Shown here one piece after another: positions 8,580 through 19,800 of a DNA stretch of 64,000 nt (position 1 is the stretch's first letter; each line of letters starts with the position of its first letter). The notes beneath the pieces were generated by a model. The model saw only the letters and a list, made by a program, of their open reading frames with translations, searched no databases and was not told the origin of the DNA. The position numbers and the translations under genes are program-made. The stretch lies in NCBI RefSeq assembly GCF_900101905.1, contig NZ_FNAJ01000005.1, positions 573,293 through 637,292 of the forward strand. The letters are read 5' to 3'. Source of the stretch: Myxococcus virescens (GTDB lineage Bacteria; Myxococcota; Myxococcia; Myxococcales; Myxococcaceae).

Positions 8580-8596
8580 TGCATCCCAGAGATGCA
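8580..8596. promoter_or_regulatory. Palindrome in the divergent intergenic region, possible operator
   Basis: TGCATC-CCAGA-GATGCA is a perfect 6-5-6 inverted repeat in the 243-bp spacer between the receiver/kinase-like gene (start 8486) and the protease gene (start 8730). The spacer holds no gene. The protein that would bind is unknown, and a chance palindrome of this size is possible. Confidence 0.3.
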
Positions 8597-8729
8597 TTCG
8601 TTCATGGATGACCGGAGTGGTTTATGAAGAGCGAGACACCGCATCCAGGGAGCCCGGGGAGGCTGCGGCCTTCCCAACAGTCAGAATGTCCTTCGCTCGA
8701 CAATCCCTGGCGGTGCACGGAGGGTTGGA

Positions 8730-10076
<1,347 letters not shown>

Positions 10077-10144
10077 CTGTCGGGAAAGGGCAACGGGCTC
10101 CCCGTATTTCAGGACCCGCGTGACTCGCACTAACATGCGGTGTC

Positions 10145-12349
10145 ATGAGTTCCGTCCGTTACCAATCCCTTGGTCCCCTGCTGGCCGGGGAAGGCTCACG
10201 TGCCTTCCTCGGACTCGCCCTGGAGGACGGCGCGTCTCCCCGTCCCGTGGTGCTCATCTGGGCACCGCAAGATGTCGTGCAGAACCCCGAGCTGAAGGCG
10301 ACCCTGCGTCGCGAGACAGCTCGCGCGCTCGTCTTCGAGCATCCGCACATCCTCCGTGTCCACGCCCTGGCCGAGCAAGATGGCGGACTGGCCCGTGTCA
10401 CCGAGTTCGCCGACGGCGAGCCCCTGCGTCGCCTGCTGGAGGCCCACCCCCGCCTGCCGCCGCACTTCGCGGCGCTCGTCGTGGCGGATGCCGCCGTGGG
10501 TCTGCACTACGCGCACGTCGCGGGCAATGACGACGGCACGCCCTTCGTGCACGGTGACGTCCGGCCCGAGACGCTGATGATCTCCTTCGGCGGTCTGACG
10601 AAGGTGACGGGCTATGGCGCGCTCGGCGTGGCTCCGCGTGAGCGCGGTGGCAAGCGCGTGAAGAACCGGCGTTTGTACAGCGCGCCCGAGCAGCTCCTCG
10701 GTGGACGCGAGGCGGTCAACGTCCAGTCGGACGTGTTCCTCCTGGGACTCGTGCTGCACGAGTGCCTCTCCGGGAAGATTCCCTTCAAGGATGCGGCGGA
10801 CCCGGACAAGGCCGTGCTCACGCGCTCGCTGCCGCCCATGGCGCAGGACGTGCCGCTGAAGTTGGACGCGGTGCTGCGCCGGGCAACGGCGAAGCGGGCC
10901 AAGGAGCGGTATCCGACGGCGCTCGCGTTCCGCGAGGCCGTGGTGGAGGCCGTCGGCTCGCTGCCCACGCATGCGGAGTTCTCGGAGTTCCTGTCGAAGT
11001 ACTTCCCGCCCGAGAGCGAGGCTCGCGCGACGCGGCGGCGGGTGATTGAAACGGGCATCGCCGAGGTGATGCAGAAGGCTGGCATCTCTCCGCCCGCCGT
11101 GGCTGAGTTCCTCGCGCGCGGCGCCCTGCCCCCGGGCTTGATGCCCGCGAAGTGGCCGGAGTTGCCGGGACAGTTGCATGCCTCGGGCTCGGCCGATGGT
11201 TCGGGTGCGCAGGCTGGGAGTGGCTCGGCGGCCAGTGGCAACGCGCAGGCGGCATCGGCTGCGGGCAGCGCTGGGCAGTCCGGCGCTGGTTCGGCGGGGG
11301 CCCAGACGCAGTCCGGTGCGGGTGGTCAGGCGCAGGCCGGTGCACAGGCTCAGTCCGGCGCGGGCGCACAGACTCAATCCAGTGCAGGTGGCCAGTCACA
11401 AGCGGGCGCAAGCGCGCAGGCTCACTCCGGCGCGGGAGCACAGCATCCGTCCGGCGCAAGCGCACAGGCTCACTCCGGCGCGGGCGTACAGCATCCGTCC
11501 GGCGCAAGCACTCAGGCCCATTCAGGCGCAAGCGCACAAGCGCAGTCTGGTGCAGGCGCACAGGCGCAGTCTGGTGCAGGCGCACAGGCGCAGTCCGGCG
11601 CGGGCGCACAGCATCAGCCGGGCGCAGGCACTCAGGCGCATCCCGGCGCCACGGGGACGGGGGCATCAGCAGGAACCGCTGTGTCCACCGGCCCGACGGG
11701 CACGGGCGCACACGCGGCCCCCACGGCGCCTCCCGCCGCGCAGAAACCGTCGCGCAGCTGGATGGCCTTCGTGGGCGTCGGTCTGGCGCTCACGGTGGGC
11801 GCGGGAGCCGTCGTGCTCAGCCGGCTGCCCTCCAACATCGAGTCCGAGATCGAGGACGCGGGCGTCACCGACGCCCTGCCCGTCGACGCCGGCGTGACGC
11901 AGGATGCGGGCCCCGTGGACGCCGGCATTCCCATGGGCACGCTGGACGTCACCGTGGACCCGCGCGTGGAGGTCTCGATTCCTGGCCAGTACCTGGGCCG
12001 CACGCCGGTCTCCGCGGCCGTGCCCGCGGGCCGTCACGTGCTGACGCTCAGCAACCCGGTGCTCGGCATCCAGACGACGCGGGTCATCACCGTGCCGGCG
12101 GGTGGCCGTTCGTCGCAGCAGATCTTCCTCAACAAGGGATTCGCGAACGTACGCGCCCCGGAGGGCGCCATCGTCACGGTGGATGGCCGGCTCGTCGGTG
12201 CCGCGCCCATCGAGGAACTGGACCTGTACGAAGGCACGCACCAGCTCCTGGTCATCGTGAACAACTCCCGGTGGCAGAAGACGTTCAAGGTGGAGCCGGG
12301 CCAGCGCGTCACCTTCGACGTCAACTTCGAGAAGCCCGAAGAGGAGTAA
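10145..12349 (+). CDS. Membrane-anchored serine/threonine pseudokinase with repeat linker and PEGA domain
   Basis: 734 residues. Residues 1-270 have the protein-kinase fold, with an APE motif (YSAPEQL), a helix-F Asp (SDVFLLGLVLHE) and a helix-C Glu, but key catalytic residues are gone. The ATP-binding Lys strand reads PVVLIWAPQD; the catalytic loop is H136-G137-D138-V-R-P-E-T (Lys and Asn replaced); the DFG site reads T155-G-Y-G. It is therefore probably catalytically dead. Residues about 375-505 are a Gly/Ala/Ser/Gln repeat, one membrane helix lies at about 540-560, and the outside part (about 600-734) ends in a PEGA-like segment (NVRAPEGAIVTVDGRLVGAA). It could carry signals between the cytoplasm and the envelope by binding. 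Confidence 0.85.
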   Translation: MSSVRYQSLGPLLAGEGSRAFLGLALEDGASPRPVVLIWAPQDVVQNPELKATLRRETARALVFEHPHILRVHALAEQDGGLARVTEFADGEPLRRLLEAHPRLPPHFAALVVADAAVGLHYAHVAGNDDGTPFVHGDVRPETLMISFGGLTKVTGYGALGVAPRERGGKRVKNRRLYSAPEQLLGGREAVNVQSDVFLLGLVLHECLSGKIPFKDAADPDKAVLTRSLPPMAQDVPLKLDAVLRRATAKRAKERYPTALAFREAVVEAVGSLPTHAEFSEFLSKYFPPESEARATRRRVIETGIAEVMQKAGISPPAVAEFLARGALPPGLMPAKWPELPGQLHASGSADGSGAQAGSGSAASGNAQAASAAGSAGQSGAGSAGAQTQSGAGGQAQAGAQAQSGAGAQTQSSAGGQSQAGASAQAHSGAGAQHPSGASAQAHSGAGVQHPSGASTQAHSGASAQAQSGAGAQAQSGAGAQAQSGAGAQHQPGAGTQAHPGATGTGASAGTAVSTGPTGTGAHAAPTAPPAAQKPSRSWMAFVGVGLALTVGAGAVVLSRLPSNIESEIEDAGVTDALPVDAGVTQDAGPVDAGIPMGTLDVTVDPRVEVSIPGQYLGRTPVSAAVPAGRHVLTLSNPVLGIQTTRVITVPAGGRSSQQIFLNKGFANVRAPEGAIVTVDGRLVGAAPIEELDLYEGTHQLLVIVNNSRWQKTFKVEPGQRVTFDVNFEKPEEE
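11276..11655 (+). repeat. Degenerate tandem repeat encoding (SGAGAQAQ)n-like linker
   Basis: The DNA repeats units of about 24 bp (variants of cagtccggcgcgggcgcacag) that encode Ser-Gly-Ala-Gly/Ser-Ala-Gln-x-Gln/His octapeptides, roughly 16 copies inside the pseudokinase gene. Copies near 11540-11600 are almost identical, so copy number probably varies between strains. There is no spacer structure, so it is not a CRISPR array. Confidence 0.85.
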
Positions 12350-12366
12350 CCGGGGTAGCAATCTCA

Positions 12367-12393
12367 GCGGCGTGAACACTCGTTTCACGCCGC
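12367..12393 (+). terminator. Terminator hairpin after the pseudokinase gene
   Basis: A perfect 10-bp stem GCGGCGTGAA/TTCACGCCGC with a 7-nt loop starts 18 nt past the stop codon. A following T-run is absent. Confidence 0.6.
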
Positions 12394-12433
12394 GGTTGCG
12401 GTGCCTTCAGGGCGCGACCAGACTCCCGCGCCC

Positions 12434-13693
12434 ATGAACACCTCCGCCACGGAGTTCGACATCATCGCCTGGGGCGCCACTGGCTTCACCGGGCGACTGG
12501 TCGCCGAATACCTCGCCAGGACCCAGGACAGCCACCGCGCACGGTGGGCCCTGGCGGGACGCGACCTCGGCAAGCTGGAGAAGGTCCGGCAGGGGCTGGC
12601 GGCGATTGCGCCCTCCTTCGCGAAGCTACCGCTGCTCGTCGCGGATGCACGCGACGCCGCGTCGCTGGATGCCCTGGTCCCTCGCACCCGCGTGGTCTGC
12701 ACCACGGTGGGCCCCTACGCACGTTACGGAAGCGAGCTCGTCGCGGCCTGTGTTCGGGCCGGCGTCAGCTACTGCGACCTGACGGGTGAAGTGCAGTGGA
12801 TGCGGCGGATGATTGACGCCCACCACGAGCAGGCGCGGCAGAGCGGCGCACGCATCGTCCACACCTGTGGCTTCGACTCGATTCCGTCGGACCTGGGCGT
12901 GTTGATGATGCAGGAGCACATGCGGGAGCGCCACGGCGGCCACCTGGACGCCGTCCGCCTCTACATGGGCCCCATGCGCGGAGGCGCCAGCGGTGGCACG
13001 GCCGCGAGCATGGTGCAGGCGATGGAGGAAGCATCAACGGACCGCTCGGTTCGGAAGCTCATGGCCCACCCGCATGCGCTGGACCCCACCCCAGGCCGCT
13101 GGCGGCCCGAATCCAAGGACGAGTTGGGCGTCCACTACAGCCAGGAGCTGGGCCAGTGGACCGGCCCGTTCTTCATGGCGGCCGTGAACACGCGCGTCGT
13201 CCGGCGCAGCAACGCGCTGCTCGGTCACCCGTGGGGAGAGAACTTCCGGTACGCGGAGGTCGCCAGCTACGGCGCCGGACCCAAGGGCCTGCTGCGCGCC
13301 ACGGGCGTCACCGCGGGCCTGGGAGGCGTCGTCGCCGCGATGCAGGTGAAGCCCCTGCGCACGCTGCTGGAGAAGAAGGTCCTGCCCGCGCCGGGTGAAG
13401 GCCCGTCTCCGGAGGCCCGGGAGAAGGGCTTCTTCGTCGCGCAACTTCGCGGCGAAGGCACCTCCCCCCGCACGGGCACACAGGTGCGGCTGAAGGGCAA
13501 GGTGGCGGCGCAGGGAGACCCGGGCTACGCGGCCACGTCGCGGATGCTCGCCGAGTCCGCGCTGTGCCTCGCCTTCGACGACAATCCGACCACGGGCGGC
13601 GTGCTCACGCCGGCCTCCGCCATGGGCATGCGACTGGTGGAGCGGCTGCGCCGCGCGGGCATGACGTTCCAGGTGGAGGAGCTGTCCACCTGA
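12434..13693 (+). CDS. Saccharopine dehydrogenase-like / trans-acting enoyl reductase family oxidoreductase
   Basis: 419 residues. The N-terminal Rossmann motif IIAWGATGFTGRLVAEYLA (GxxGxxG) binds a dinucleotide; CTTVGPYARYGSELVAAC and YCDLTGEVQWMRRMID follow, the pattern of the saccharopine-dehydrogenase NADP-binding family that includes human SCCPDH and mycobacterial trans-acting enoyl reductases. HTCGFDSIPSDLGV near residue 150 is also typical. The substrate is unknown; in myxobacteria lipid or polyketide reduction is possible, but no lipid genes flank it. The ATG at 12434 precedes the conserved fold closely. It converges on the MshEN gene across 27 bp. Confidence 0.82.
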   Translation: MNTSATEFDIIAWGATGFTGRLVAEYLARTQDSHRARWALAGRDLGKLEKVRQGLAAIAPSFAKLPLLVADARDAASLDALVPRTRVVCTTVGPYARYGSELVAACVRAGVSYCDLTGEVQWMRRMIDAHHEQARQSGARIVHTCGFDSIPSDLGVLMMQEHMRERHGGHLDAVRLYMGPMRGGASGGTAASMVQAMEEASTDRSVRKLMAHPHALDPTPGRWRPESKDELGVHYSQELGQWTGPFFMAAVNTRVVRRSNALLGHPWGENFRYAEVASYGAGPKGLLRATGVTAGLGGVVAAMQVKPLRTLLEKKVLPAPGEGPSPEAREKGFFVAQLRGEGTSPRTGTQVRLKGKVAAQGDPGYAATSRMLAESALCLAFDDNPTTGGVLTPASAMGMRLVERLRRAGMTFQVEELST

Positions 13694-13720
13694 GCCATTC
13701 CGCCGCGAGCGCGCGACGTC

Positions 13721-15016
13721 CTACGCGCTCTTGCGGCGCCGCATCATCGCCTCGTACGAGCGGCCCACGCTCTGCGAGAGGATGAGCAGCTCGCCTACGT
13801 CGGGCGGAGTGAGCTCGTCCGGGCCGTTGTCCACGTAGAGCAGGTGCACGACCTTGCCGCGCACCAGCAGCGGGAGGATGACGGCCGTCTTCGGGAACCC
13901 GTCCCCCAGCAGCTTGTAGAACACGCCCATGGCCGCATCACGGCGGACGGGCCCGATATAGTGCGAGCGCGTGTCCCGCACGAGCCGGAAGGTGCTCTGC
14001 TCCCGCAGCGGCACGCCGATGCGGCGCACCACCGCGTCGCGAACCCCCACCCCCATGCCGTGCCAGCCCGTCACGAGGCTGCCCTGCACCGACAGCAGCA
14101 GGTTGCGCTTCCACTTGCCCAGCGCGAAGCGCAGCACCGTGCGCGCCACGTCCTCGCGGTCCGAGCTGCGCGCCAGCTCCGCCTGCGCTTCCGCGAAGGT
14201 CAGCGGCGTCGGCGGCGGCTCCGGTGCGCGCGGCACCTGCACAGGCGGTGGCGTACCGCCCAGCGCGGGCGTCGGGGGTGGCACGGGCGGCTGAACCCTC
14301 TGCGGTGGGACGACGATGGCCTGAGGAGGAGGCGGCGGCGCCACGGGCACCTGCGGCCGAACAGTGGCGAGCGGAGGCTCGGGCGCGGCCTCCAGCACCT
14401 CCACGCCGGTGATGATCTCCTCCTCGCCCATGTCCCCGTCGTAGTCGGCGCCACCGCGCAGGGCGGAGGCGTAGACGGACTGGAACTCCTCCTCGCTCAT
14501 CAAATCTGGCGGCGTCTCCGCGGCCTTGGCCAGCTCGGCCTGCGAGCCCGCCGAGGGACGCGGCCGCACCGCGTTCATGTCGATGGCGCGCAGCGGCCGG
14601 AACGCCTTGCAGTAACGGCGCAGCAGTTGGTTCATCCGGAACTCGGGGATGACCACTGGCACCACGCGCTTGCCCGTCTTGAAGGCAATCGCGTCCAGCG
14701 TCGCGAAGTCGTGCGGGTTCACGACGGCGATGCTCAGCCGCGTCGCGTCCACCCGCATGGGCAGGTACTCCTTGTCGTCCGCATGGTTCGAGGAGACCAG
14801 CTCCATCGCCTTGGGGTCCGGGACCATCTCCCCGGACGCGAACGCGCTGTTGTGGACCTTGCCCAGCGACTTCGCCAGGTCCACCTCCGACAGCAGGCCC
14901 AACTCCACCAAGTTCGTTCCCAGCCGCCCGCCATGCACCACCTGGGCCTCGAGCGCTTCTTCGAGTCCCTCGGCGGTGACGAGACCATCCTTCAGGAGCT
15001 GCTCACCCAGGCGCAT
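13721..15016 (-). CDS. MshEN (GspE N-terminal) c-di-GMP-binding domain joined to a GAF-like domain
   Basis: 431 residues, no signal peptide. The first 54 residues carry both copies of the MshEN motif RLGxxLxxxGxxxxxxLxxxLxxQ. Copy one begins at Arg2 and ends with Gln25; after exactly five residues, copy two begins at Arg31 and is complete except for its last Gln (Val). In MshE this tandem motif binds c-di-GMP. The domain continues to about residue 150 (LPMRVDATRLSIAVVNPHD). Residues 160-285 are an acidic, then Pro-rich linker, and 290-431 looks like a GAF-type sensor (LLLSVQGSLVTGWHGMG ... VVHLLYVDNG). No ATPase domain is present, so it is a stand-alone messenger receptor or adaptor. Confidence 0.85.
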   Translation of the reverse strand: MRLGEQLLKDGLVTAEGLEEALEAQVVHGGRLGTNLVELGLLSEVDLAKSLGKVHNSAFASGEMVPDPKAMELVSSNHADDKEYLPMRVDATRLSIAVVNPHDFATLDAIAFKTGKRVVPVVIPEFRMNQLLRRYCKAFRPLRAIDMNAVRPRPSAGSQAELAKAAETPPDLMSEEEFQSVYASALRGGADYDGDMGEEEIITGVEVLEAAPEPPLATVRPQVPVAPPPPPQAIVVPPQRVQPPVPPPTPALGGTPPPVQVPRAPEPPPTPLTFAEAQAELARSSDREDVARTVLRFALGKWKRNLLLSVQGSLVTGWHGMGVGVRDAVVRRIGVPLREQSTFRLVRDTRSHYIGPVRRDAAMGVFYKLLGDGFPKTAVILPLLVRGKVVHLLYVDNGPDELTPPDVGELLILSQSVGRSYEAMMRRRKSA

Positions 15017-15081
15017 GGGGCCGCTTGTAGCCGCGCCCCGTCCCGCTCCGCAAGCACACCCGCACCCGTGGGACGGTGCGT

Positions 15082-15468
15082 CTAGTCCTCCGGGTGATGA
15101 CTGAGCGCCACGCGGTTGCCTTCGGGGTCCCGGACGTACACCGTCCACCGCGTCTCGTGCTCCAGCGGCACCCCCGCGCGGGTAAAGGTGTTGACCACGC
15201 CCGCCCGAGCGGCCTTCGGAATCCGGAACGCCAGCATCAGGAGGCCCGGCGCCTCGTGGCGGAACGGCGTGGAGACGGGCTCGCCGCCCGCCGCCTCGAT
15301 GGCCAGGAAGCCGCCCCCAGGCACGCCCACCCAGATGCTCCGCAGGGAGCCGTCCGGGCGGAGATGACGGCTCAACTCCGGAAAGCCCAGCAGGTCTCTG
15401 TAGAAGCCGGTGACACACTCGATGTCCCGCGCCTGGATGGCCACGTGGTGGAAGCCCTGAACGTCCAT
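15082..15468 (-). CDS. VOC-family (glyoxalase/dioxygenase fold) protein
   Basis: 128 residues, the usual length of a single-chain VOC protein. It begins with the classic FHHVAIQARDIECVTGFYRDLLGF and ends with VYVRDPEGNRVALSHH; the first His and the Glu-equivalent near the second betaalphabetabetabeta unit could bind a metal. Substrate and reaction cannot be deduced. The gene is divergent from the receiver-PATAN gene, with only 27 bp between the starts. Confidence 0.85.
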   Translation of the reverse strand: MDVQGFHHVAIQARDIECVTGFYRDLLGFPELSRHLRPDGSLRSIWVGVPGGGFLAIEAAGGEPVSTPFRHEAPGLLMLAFRIPKAARAGVVNTFTRAGVPLEHETRWTVYVRDPEGNRVALSHHPED

Positions 15469-15495
15469 GACGCGGATGCTATGGTCTGCGCGCCC

Positions 15496-16869
15496 ATGGC
15501 GCGACTGCTCATCGTCGAAGACAACCACGAGCTGGCCTCCCTCATCGTCGCCCTGGCGCAAAGCCGGGGACACGACGCGAAAGCCGCGGCCACCGGCGAG
15601 GCTGCGCTGGAGGCGCTCGGCCCCGGACAACACTGGGACGCGGCCCTGGTGGACCTGCTGCTCCCGGACATCCGGGGCAGCGAGGTGCTGGCCGCGCTGC
15701 GTGCCCATGGCATCCCCGCCATCGCCGTCAGCGGTGTGTACAAAGGGGACCGTTTCGCCCAGGAGGCCGTGCAGGTCCACGGCGCCCGGACCTTCTTCGA
15801 GAAGCCGTTCGAGCTCATCGCCGTCATGGAGGCCCTGGAGCAGGCCGGTGGCGTTGCACCTCAACCCCGCGCTCCCCCGCCCATCGCGGAGAGCGTGCTG
15901 CTGGACGAGCTGCTCGATACCGAGGACCTCATCGTGCTGGAAGAGTTCCCCCCTGAGCCCAGCGACGCCGCCGAGCCCCTGCAGGTCGTCCCCAGTACCG
16001 ACCCGTTACCAGAGCCCGCGGACACGGAGCACGCCCTCCCCCTGCCCTTCGGCAGGCGCGAGCAGGTCTGGAGCGAAAGCACCGCGCCTTCAACTCCGCC
16101 GCCGCCCAAGCGCGCGCTGCCCGACTGGTCCCTGGGCGGCGTCCTGGAGGACGCCACCGTCGCGCGGCTGCTCAACGCCTATTACGAGGCCCGCCACCAC
16201 GGCGAGCTGAAGCTTCAGCAGGGCCAGGTGCTCAAGGTCGTCTACTTCGAGTCCGGCCGCGTCGTGTACGCCGCGTCCAACCTCGCCGCCGAGCGCTTCG
16301 GCCGCTTCTGCATCCGCCAGGGTGTGCTGCCCGAGGCCCGGCTCGCCGAGGTCGCCGCCTTCGCGAAGGAGCACGGCCTGCGCACCGGCGAGGCCATGCT
16401 GCGCATGGGCCTGATGGACGCGGCCCAGCGAGAGCAGCTGCTGGTGGAGCAGGTGAAGGAGATCATCTGGTCCACCTTCACGTGGAAGGAAGGCGGCTAC
16501 GGCTTCAGTGCCATGCGCCCCCGCCGCACGGACCTGGTGAAGCTGTCCGTCTTCCCCGGTGACCTGGTGCTGGAGGGCGTGGCGAAGACGGAGACGCTGG
16601 TGACGCTGCGTCGGCACATGCCGCGTTCGCGCCGGCTGTTCCCCACCGCCGATGCGCCCTATGGCCTGCACGAGCTGAAGCTCGAAGGGGCCCAGGCCCT
16701 GGTGCTGGCGTATGCGGACGGCAGCAAGACGGTGGAGGATCTGCTCGCCCTCACCGACCTGCCGGAGCGGCAGACGCTGGCCACGCTGCGGGGACTGGAG
16801 CTCCTCGGGGTACTGGAGGAGCGGCCCGACACGCCGAGCCGCCGTCACCGCATCAGCTTCGGGCTGTAA
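15496..16869 (+). CDS. Response regulator with PATAN/DUF4388 domain
   Basis: 457 residues. The receiver (1-120) has Asp53 as phosphoacceptor (ALVDLLLPD) and FFEKPFE near 105. A Pro/Glu-rich linker (125-210) leads to a DUF4388/PATAN domain (about 212-345: WSLGGVLEDATVARLLNAYY, GELKLQQGQVLKVVYFESGRVV), a module of gliding and signalling proteins in cyanobacteria and deltaproteobacteria thought to mediate protein contacts. A winged-helix-like C-terminus (LVLAYADGSKTVEDLLAL ... LRGLELLGVLEE) follows. There is no DNA-binding domain of the usual output classes. The ATG at 15496 is preferred to one five codons upstream because it directly precedes the receiver strand. The 3' end overlaps the opposite MYXO-CTERM gene by 25 bp. 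Confidence 0.85.
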   Translation: MARLLIVEDNHELASLIVALAQSRGHDAKAAATGEAALEALGPGQHWDAALVDLLLPDIRGSEVLAALRAHGIPAIAVSGVYKGDRFAQEAVQVHGARTFFEKPFELIAVMEALEQAGGVAPQPRAPPPIAESVLLDELLDTEDLIVLEEFPPEPSDAAEPLQVVPSTDPLPEPADTEHALPLPFGRREQVWSESTAPSTPPPPKRALPDWSLGGVLEDATVARLLNAYYEARHHGELKLQQGQVLKVVYFESGRVVYAASNLAAERFGRFCIRQGVLPEARLAEVAAFAKEHGLRTGEAMLRMGLMDAAQREQLLVEQVKEIIWSTFTWKEGGYGFSAMRPRRTDLVKLSVFPGDLVLEGVAKTETLVTLRRHMPRSRRLFPTADAPYGLHELKLEGAQALVLAYADGSKTVEDLLALTDLPERQTLATLRGLELLGVLEERPDTPSRRHRISFGL

Positions 16870-19800
16870 GCGCCACCCTCCTTCCGGCGGCGCAGCACCC
16901 GCGCCAGCGCCGCCAGCCCGAAGACGGCCGCGCCCGAACCCCCTCCCGAGCAGCCGCATCCCGACGTCCGAGGCGGCACCGCGGCATCCCCCGAAACGGG
17001 CACGCCGTTGAGGGTCATCTCCCCGCCCAGCCGCGGCGTGGACAGCAGCGGCGAGCGACCCACGTACGTCAGCGTCTGCGTCCCCTGCGCGGGCAGCCGG
17101 ATGTCCTCCACCCGGAAGCCACCGTCCACGGCCCGCGCCTCCACCGCGACGCCGTCCAGCTTCACGCTGCCGGGCACCCACTCCAGCCCGTCCACGTTCT
17201 CCAGGTAGTGGAGGCCGCCGACCTCGCACGTGGAGGTGTTGCGCAGCTCCACCACCACGCCCACCAGCCCCTTCTCCGACGCCGTGGGCGACTCCATCGC
17301 GTGACGCACGTCCACGAAGCGCTCGGAGGTAATCGGCAGCACGTAATCCGTGGTCGCGGTGTTGCTGCCGCCCGCGTCGGCGAGGACGCGCAGGGTGATG
17401 GACTGGCCCACCAGGGCCTCCAGCCCCGTCTCTTGCGTGCTCACCGTGACGCTCGGGCCCGCCAGGGAGACCTCTGACAGCGCGGGCCCCGCCACCTGGG
17501 ACCAGGAGATGGCCACGTCGCCGCAGGCATCGGCCGGAATCGTCTGCGTCAGCGTGGCGCTCGCGCCTTCGCCACAACGTGCCACCAGCCCCCCGGCTTC
17601 GAGCGCTCCCAGCCGCGCCGGCAGGGGTTGGTTGGAAATCTCCGCCTGGGCACGGCCGCCCTCTCGTACCGGCCCCTCACTGTCGTCGAAGAGCTCGCCG
17701 CGCACGCGGTAGGACTCGACGGTGCAGGAGCGCGGGAGCGCGGGGCGCCACGTCCCGGGTACCGGCACCACCGCCGAATCCAGCGCCTCGCCGCCCAGGG
17801 TCTCCAGGAACATCCGCGCCTTCAGCGTGCGCGCGTCCACGCAGTTCAGCGACGTGTCCAGGGCGATGTCCACGTCCCCTTCGCCCGACGGCACCACGCC
17901 CAGCTCCAGGCTGCCTGTGGCCACGTCCTCCAGGGAAGGCTCCACCCGAACGCGGAGCTCGGCGTCAGCGCTGTCCTGCGTGCCACCGCCGGTGACGGGA
18001 ATGCGATTCCTGGCGGTGAGGGCCAGCGTCCCGTGCGCGCACTCCACGGCCTCGACGCGCAGGCGCTCGCTCGACACCGGCGAGTGCAACGTGACGGCCG
18101 TTCCGTCCGCGGTCCTCACGGTGACACCGTCGGGAATGCCCGAACCGGAAGCGCTCAGCCGCCACTCCGTGTCCACGGTCGGCAATTCGGGCGTCCCCTC
18201 GCAGGTGTGCAGCGCATCGGGGACCACGTCCACGCTGGACCCTGGGCCCGACGTGAGCGTCCGCTCCCAGCCCGAGGCGAAGGGCACCAGCGGCCGGCCC
18301 CAGGGCGCGACGTCCACGGTGAAGATGGCGGCGGCGCTGGACGTCAGGCCGCCTTCATCCACGCCACGGACCTCGTACGCGTAGCTGGTACCCGACGCCT
18401 GGCACAGCACCTCCGGCGGCGTGAAGGTCGCCTGGGCGCCGCCGTCGGTGGAGAGCAGCGGTGCGCCCGACTGTCCTGAGACGGGAGACCAGACGTAGCG
18501 CACCGCCGGACAGGCCTCGCTCGCCGGCTGCGCGGTGAACACCCGCGACGCGCCCGACGCGGTGGTCGACTCCCGTGAGGGCAACACCGTGGGCCGCTCG
18601 GGCCCTTCGGTGTTCACCACCCGGTAGGCCACCGTGGCCTGCACGTCGTGGGACGCGAGCCCGTCCGAGGCGTAGACCCGCAGGAGCCCCTCTTCGTCCT
18701 TGCAGACGGGCCGCTGCGGAACGAGCGTCACGTCGAGCTGGTCGGGGTGCTCCACGATGTTGACGCCAACCAGGTCGGCGCCCGGCGTTGACGATGCATC
18801 CACCGACACGCGCACCGCATCGGAGTCGGCGTCGGTGGCGGAGAACCGGGCCGTCGCCGTCCCCGTTTCGTTCACCACGATGGGCGAGGGCCCCACGTCC
18901 AGCACGGGGGCGTTGGCGTTGACGTACGTCACGACGTTGAAGCTCGGCTGGTCCAGGATGAACAGGCAGAACGAGGAGCCGATGCACGACACCTCGAGCG
19001 GCGTCGCCTGCGCAGCGCCCGGAAGCGCCGAGCCCTCGAAGACCGGGTGGACCCGCCACTGAGTCCCCGCGTTGTCCGCGCTGCTCGCGGGCACGGCCCC
19101 CAGCACCACGGGCTCCCCGCTGGAATCCACGCCCACCGCGAGGCCAAAGCCTTCGCCATGGACGCTGCCGTTGCCCGTGTTCACATCCACCGAGGTGATG
19201 CTGACGTCACTCATGCCGTCGGGCAACATCACGGCGGAGAAGGTCGTCCCGGCCGGGTCCAACTGTCCGCGGAACAGGCCGTCCGAATTGCCGAACAACG
19301 CGATGGGATGCGGTCCGCTTCCGGCGAAGAGGTCCACCGTGAGCGGAGCCTCGCTGGTCAGGTTCGACGGCACGACCATCTGCGCCTGACGCCTGTCCCG
19401 CGTGTACCAGAGGAACTCCGTCCGGGTGACACCGGTGACACTGAAGAGCGCATGGGGCGCGCCATCCGAAGTCTCCACCACGCCCAGCACGTCCGTGGAG
19501 GACAGGAGGCCCGCGCCGGCGCTCAGCAACGTCCAGGGCGTGGGGCCTGCGAGCCCCGCTGACGCCGTCAGCAGTGAGAGCCCACCGTCGGAGAGGGCCA
19601 CCGAGGCATAGCCCGTACCAGACGGGGTGTGCTTCACCCGCCGGATACCCACCACGGTGTTCACCGGGTCCGGGGGGATGATGTTTCCAGCCGCACGGCA
19701 GTTCTGGTGACTGATGACGTCACCCGGGCGCACGACGACGGCGAAGCAGCCCATCGGAGACAAGAACGTGCCGAAGACGTCGCTGTGCAGGAAGACGGCG

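Noticed and set aside
11276-11655. Regularly spaced repeats, possible CRISPR
   Set aside because: Repeats are contiguous, in frame and encode a peptide linker; no spacers and no cas genes.
15545-15580. Second GCAAAGCC-containing segment, possible GEMM riboswitch
   Set aside because: It lies inside the receiver coding sequence and lacks the GGGCAA, GAAA loop and P1 elements.
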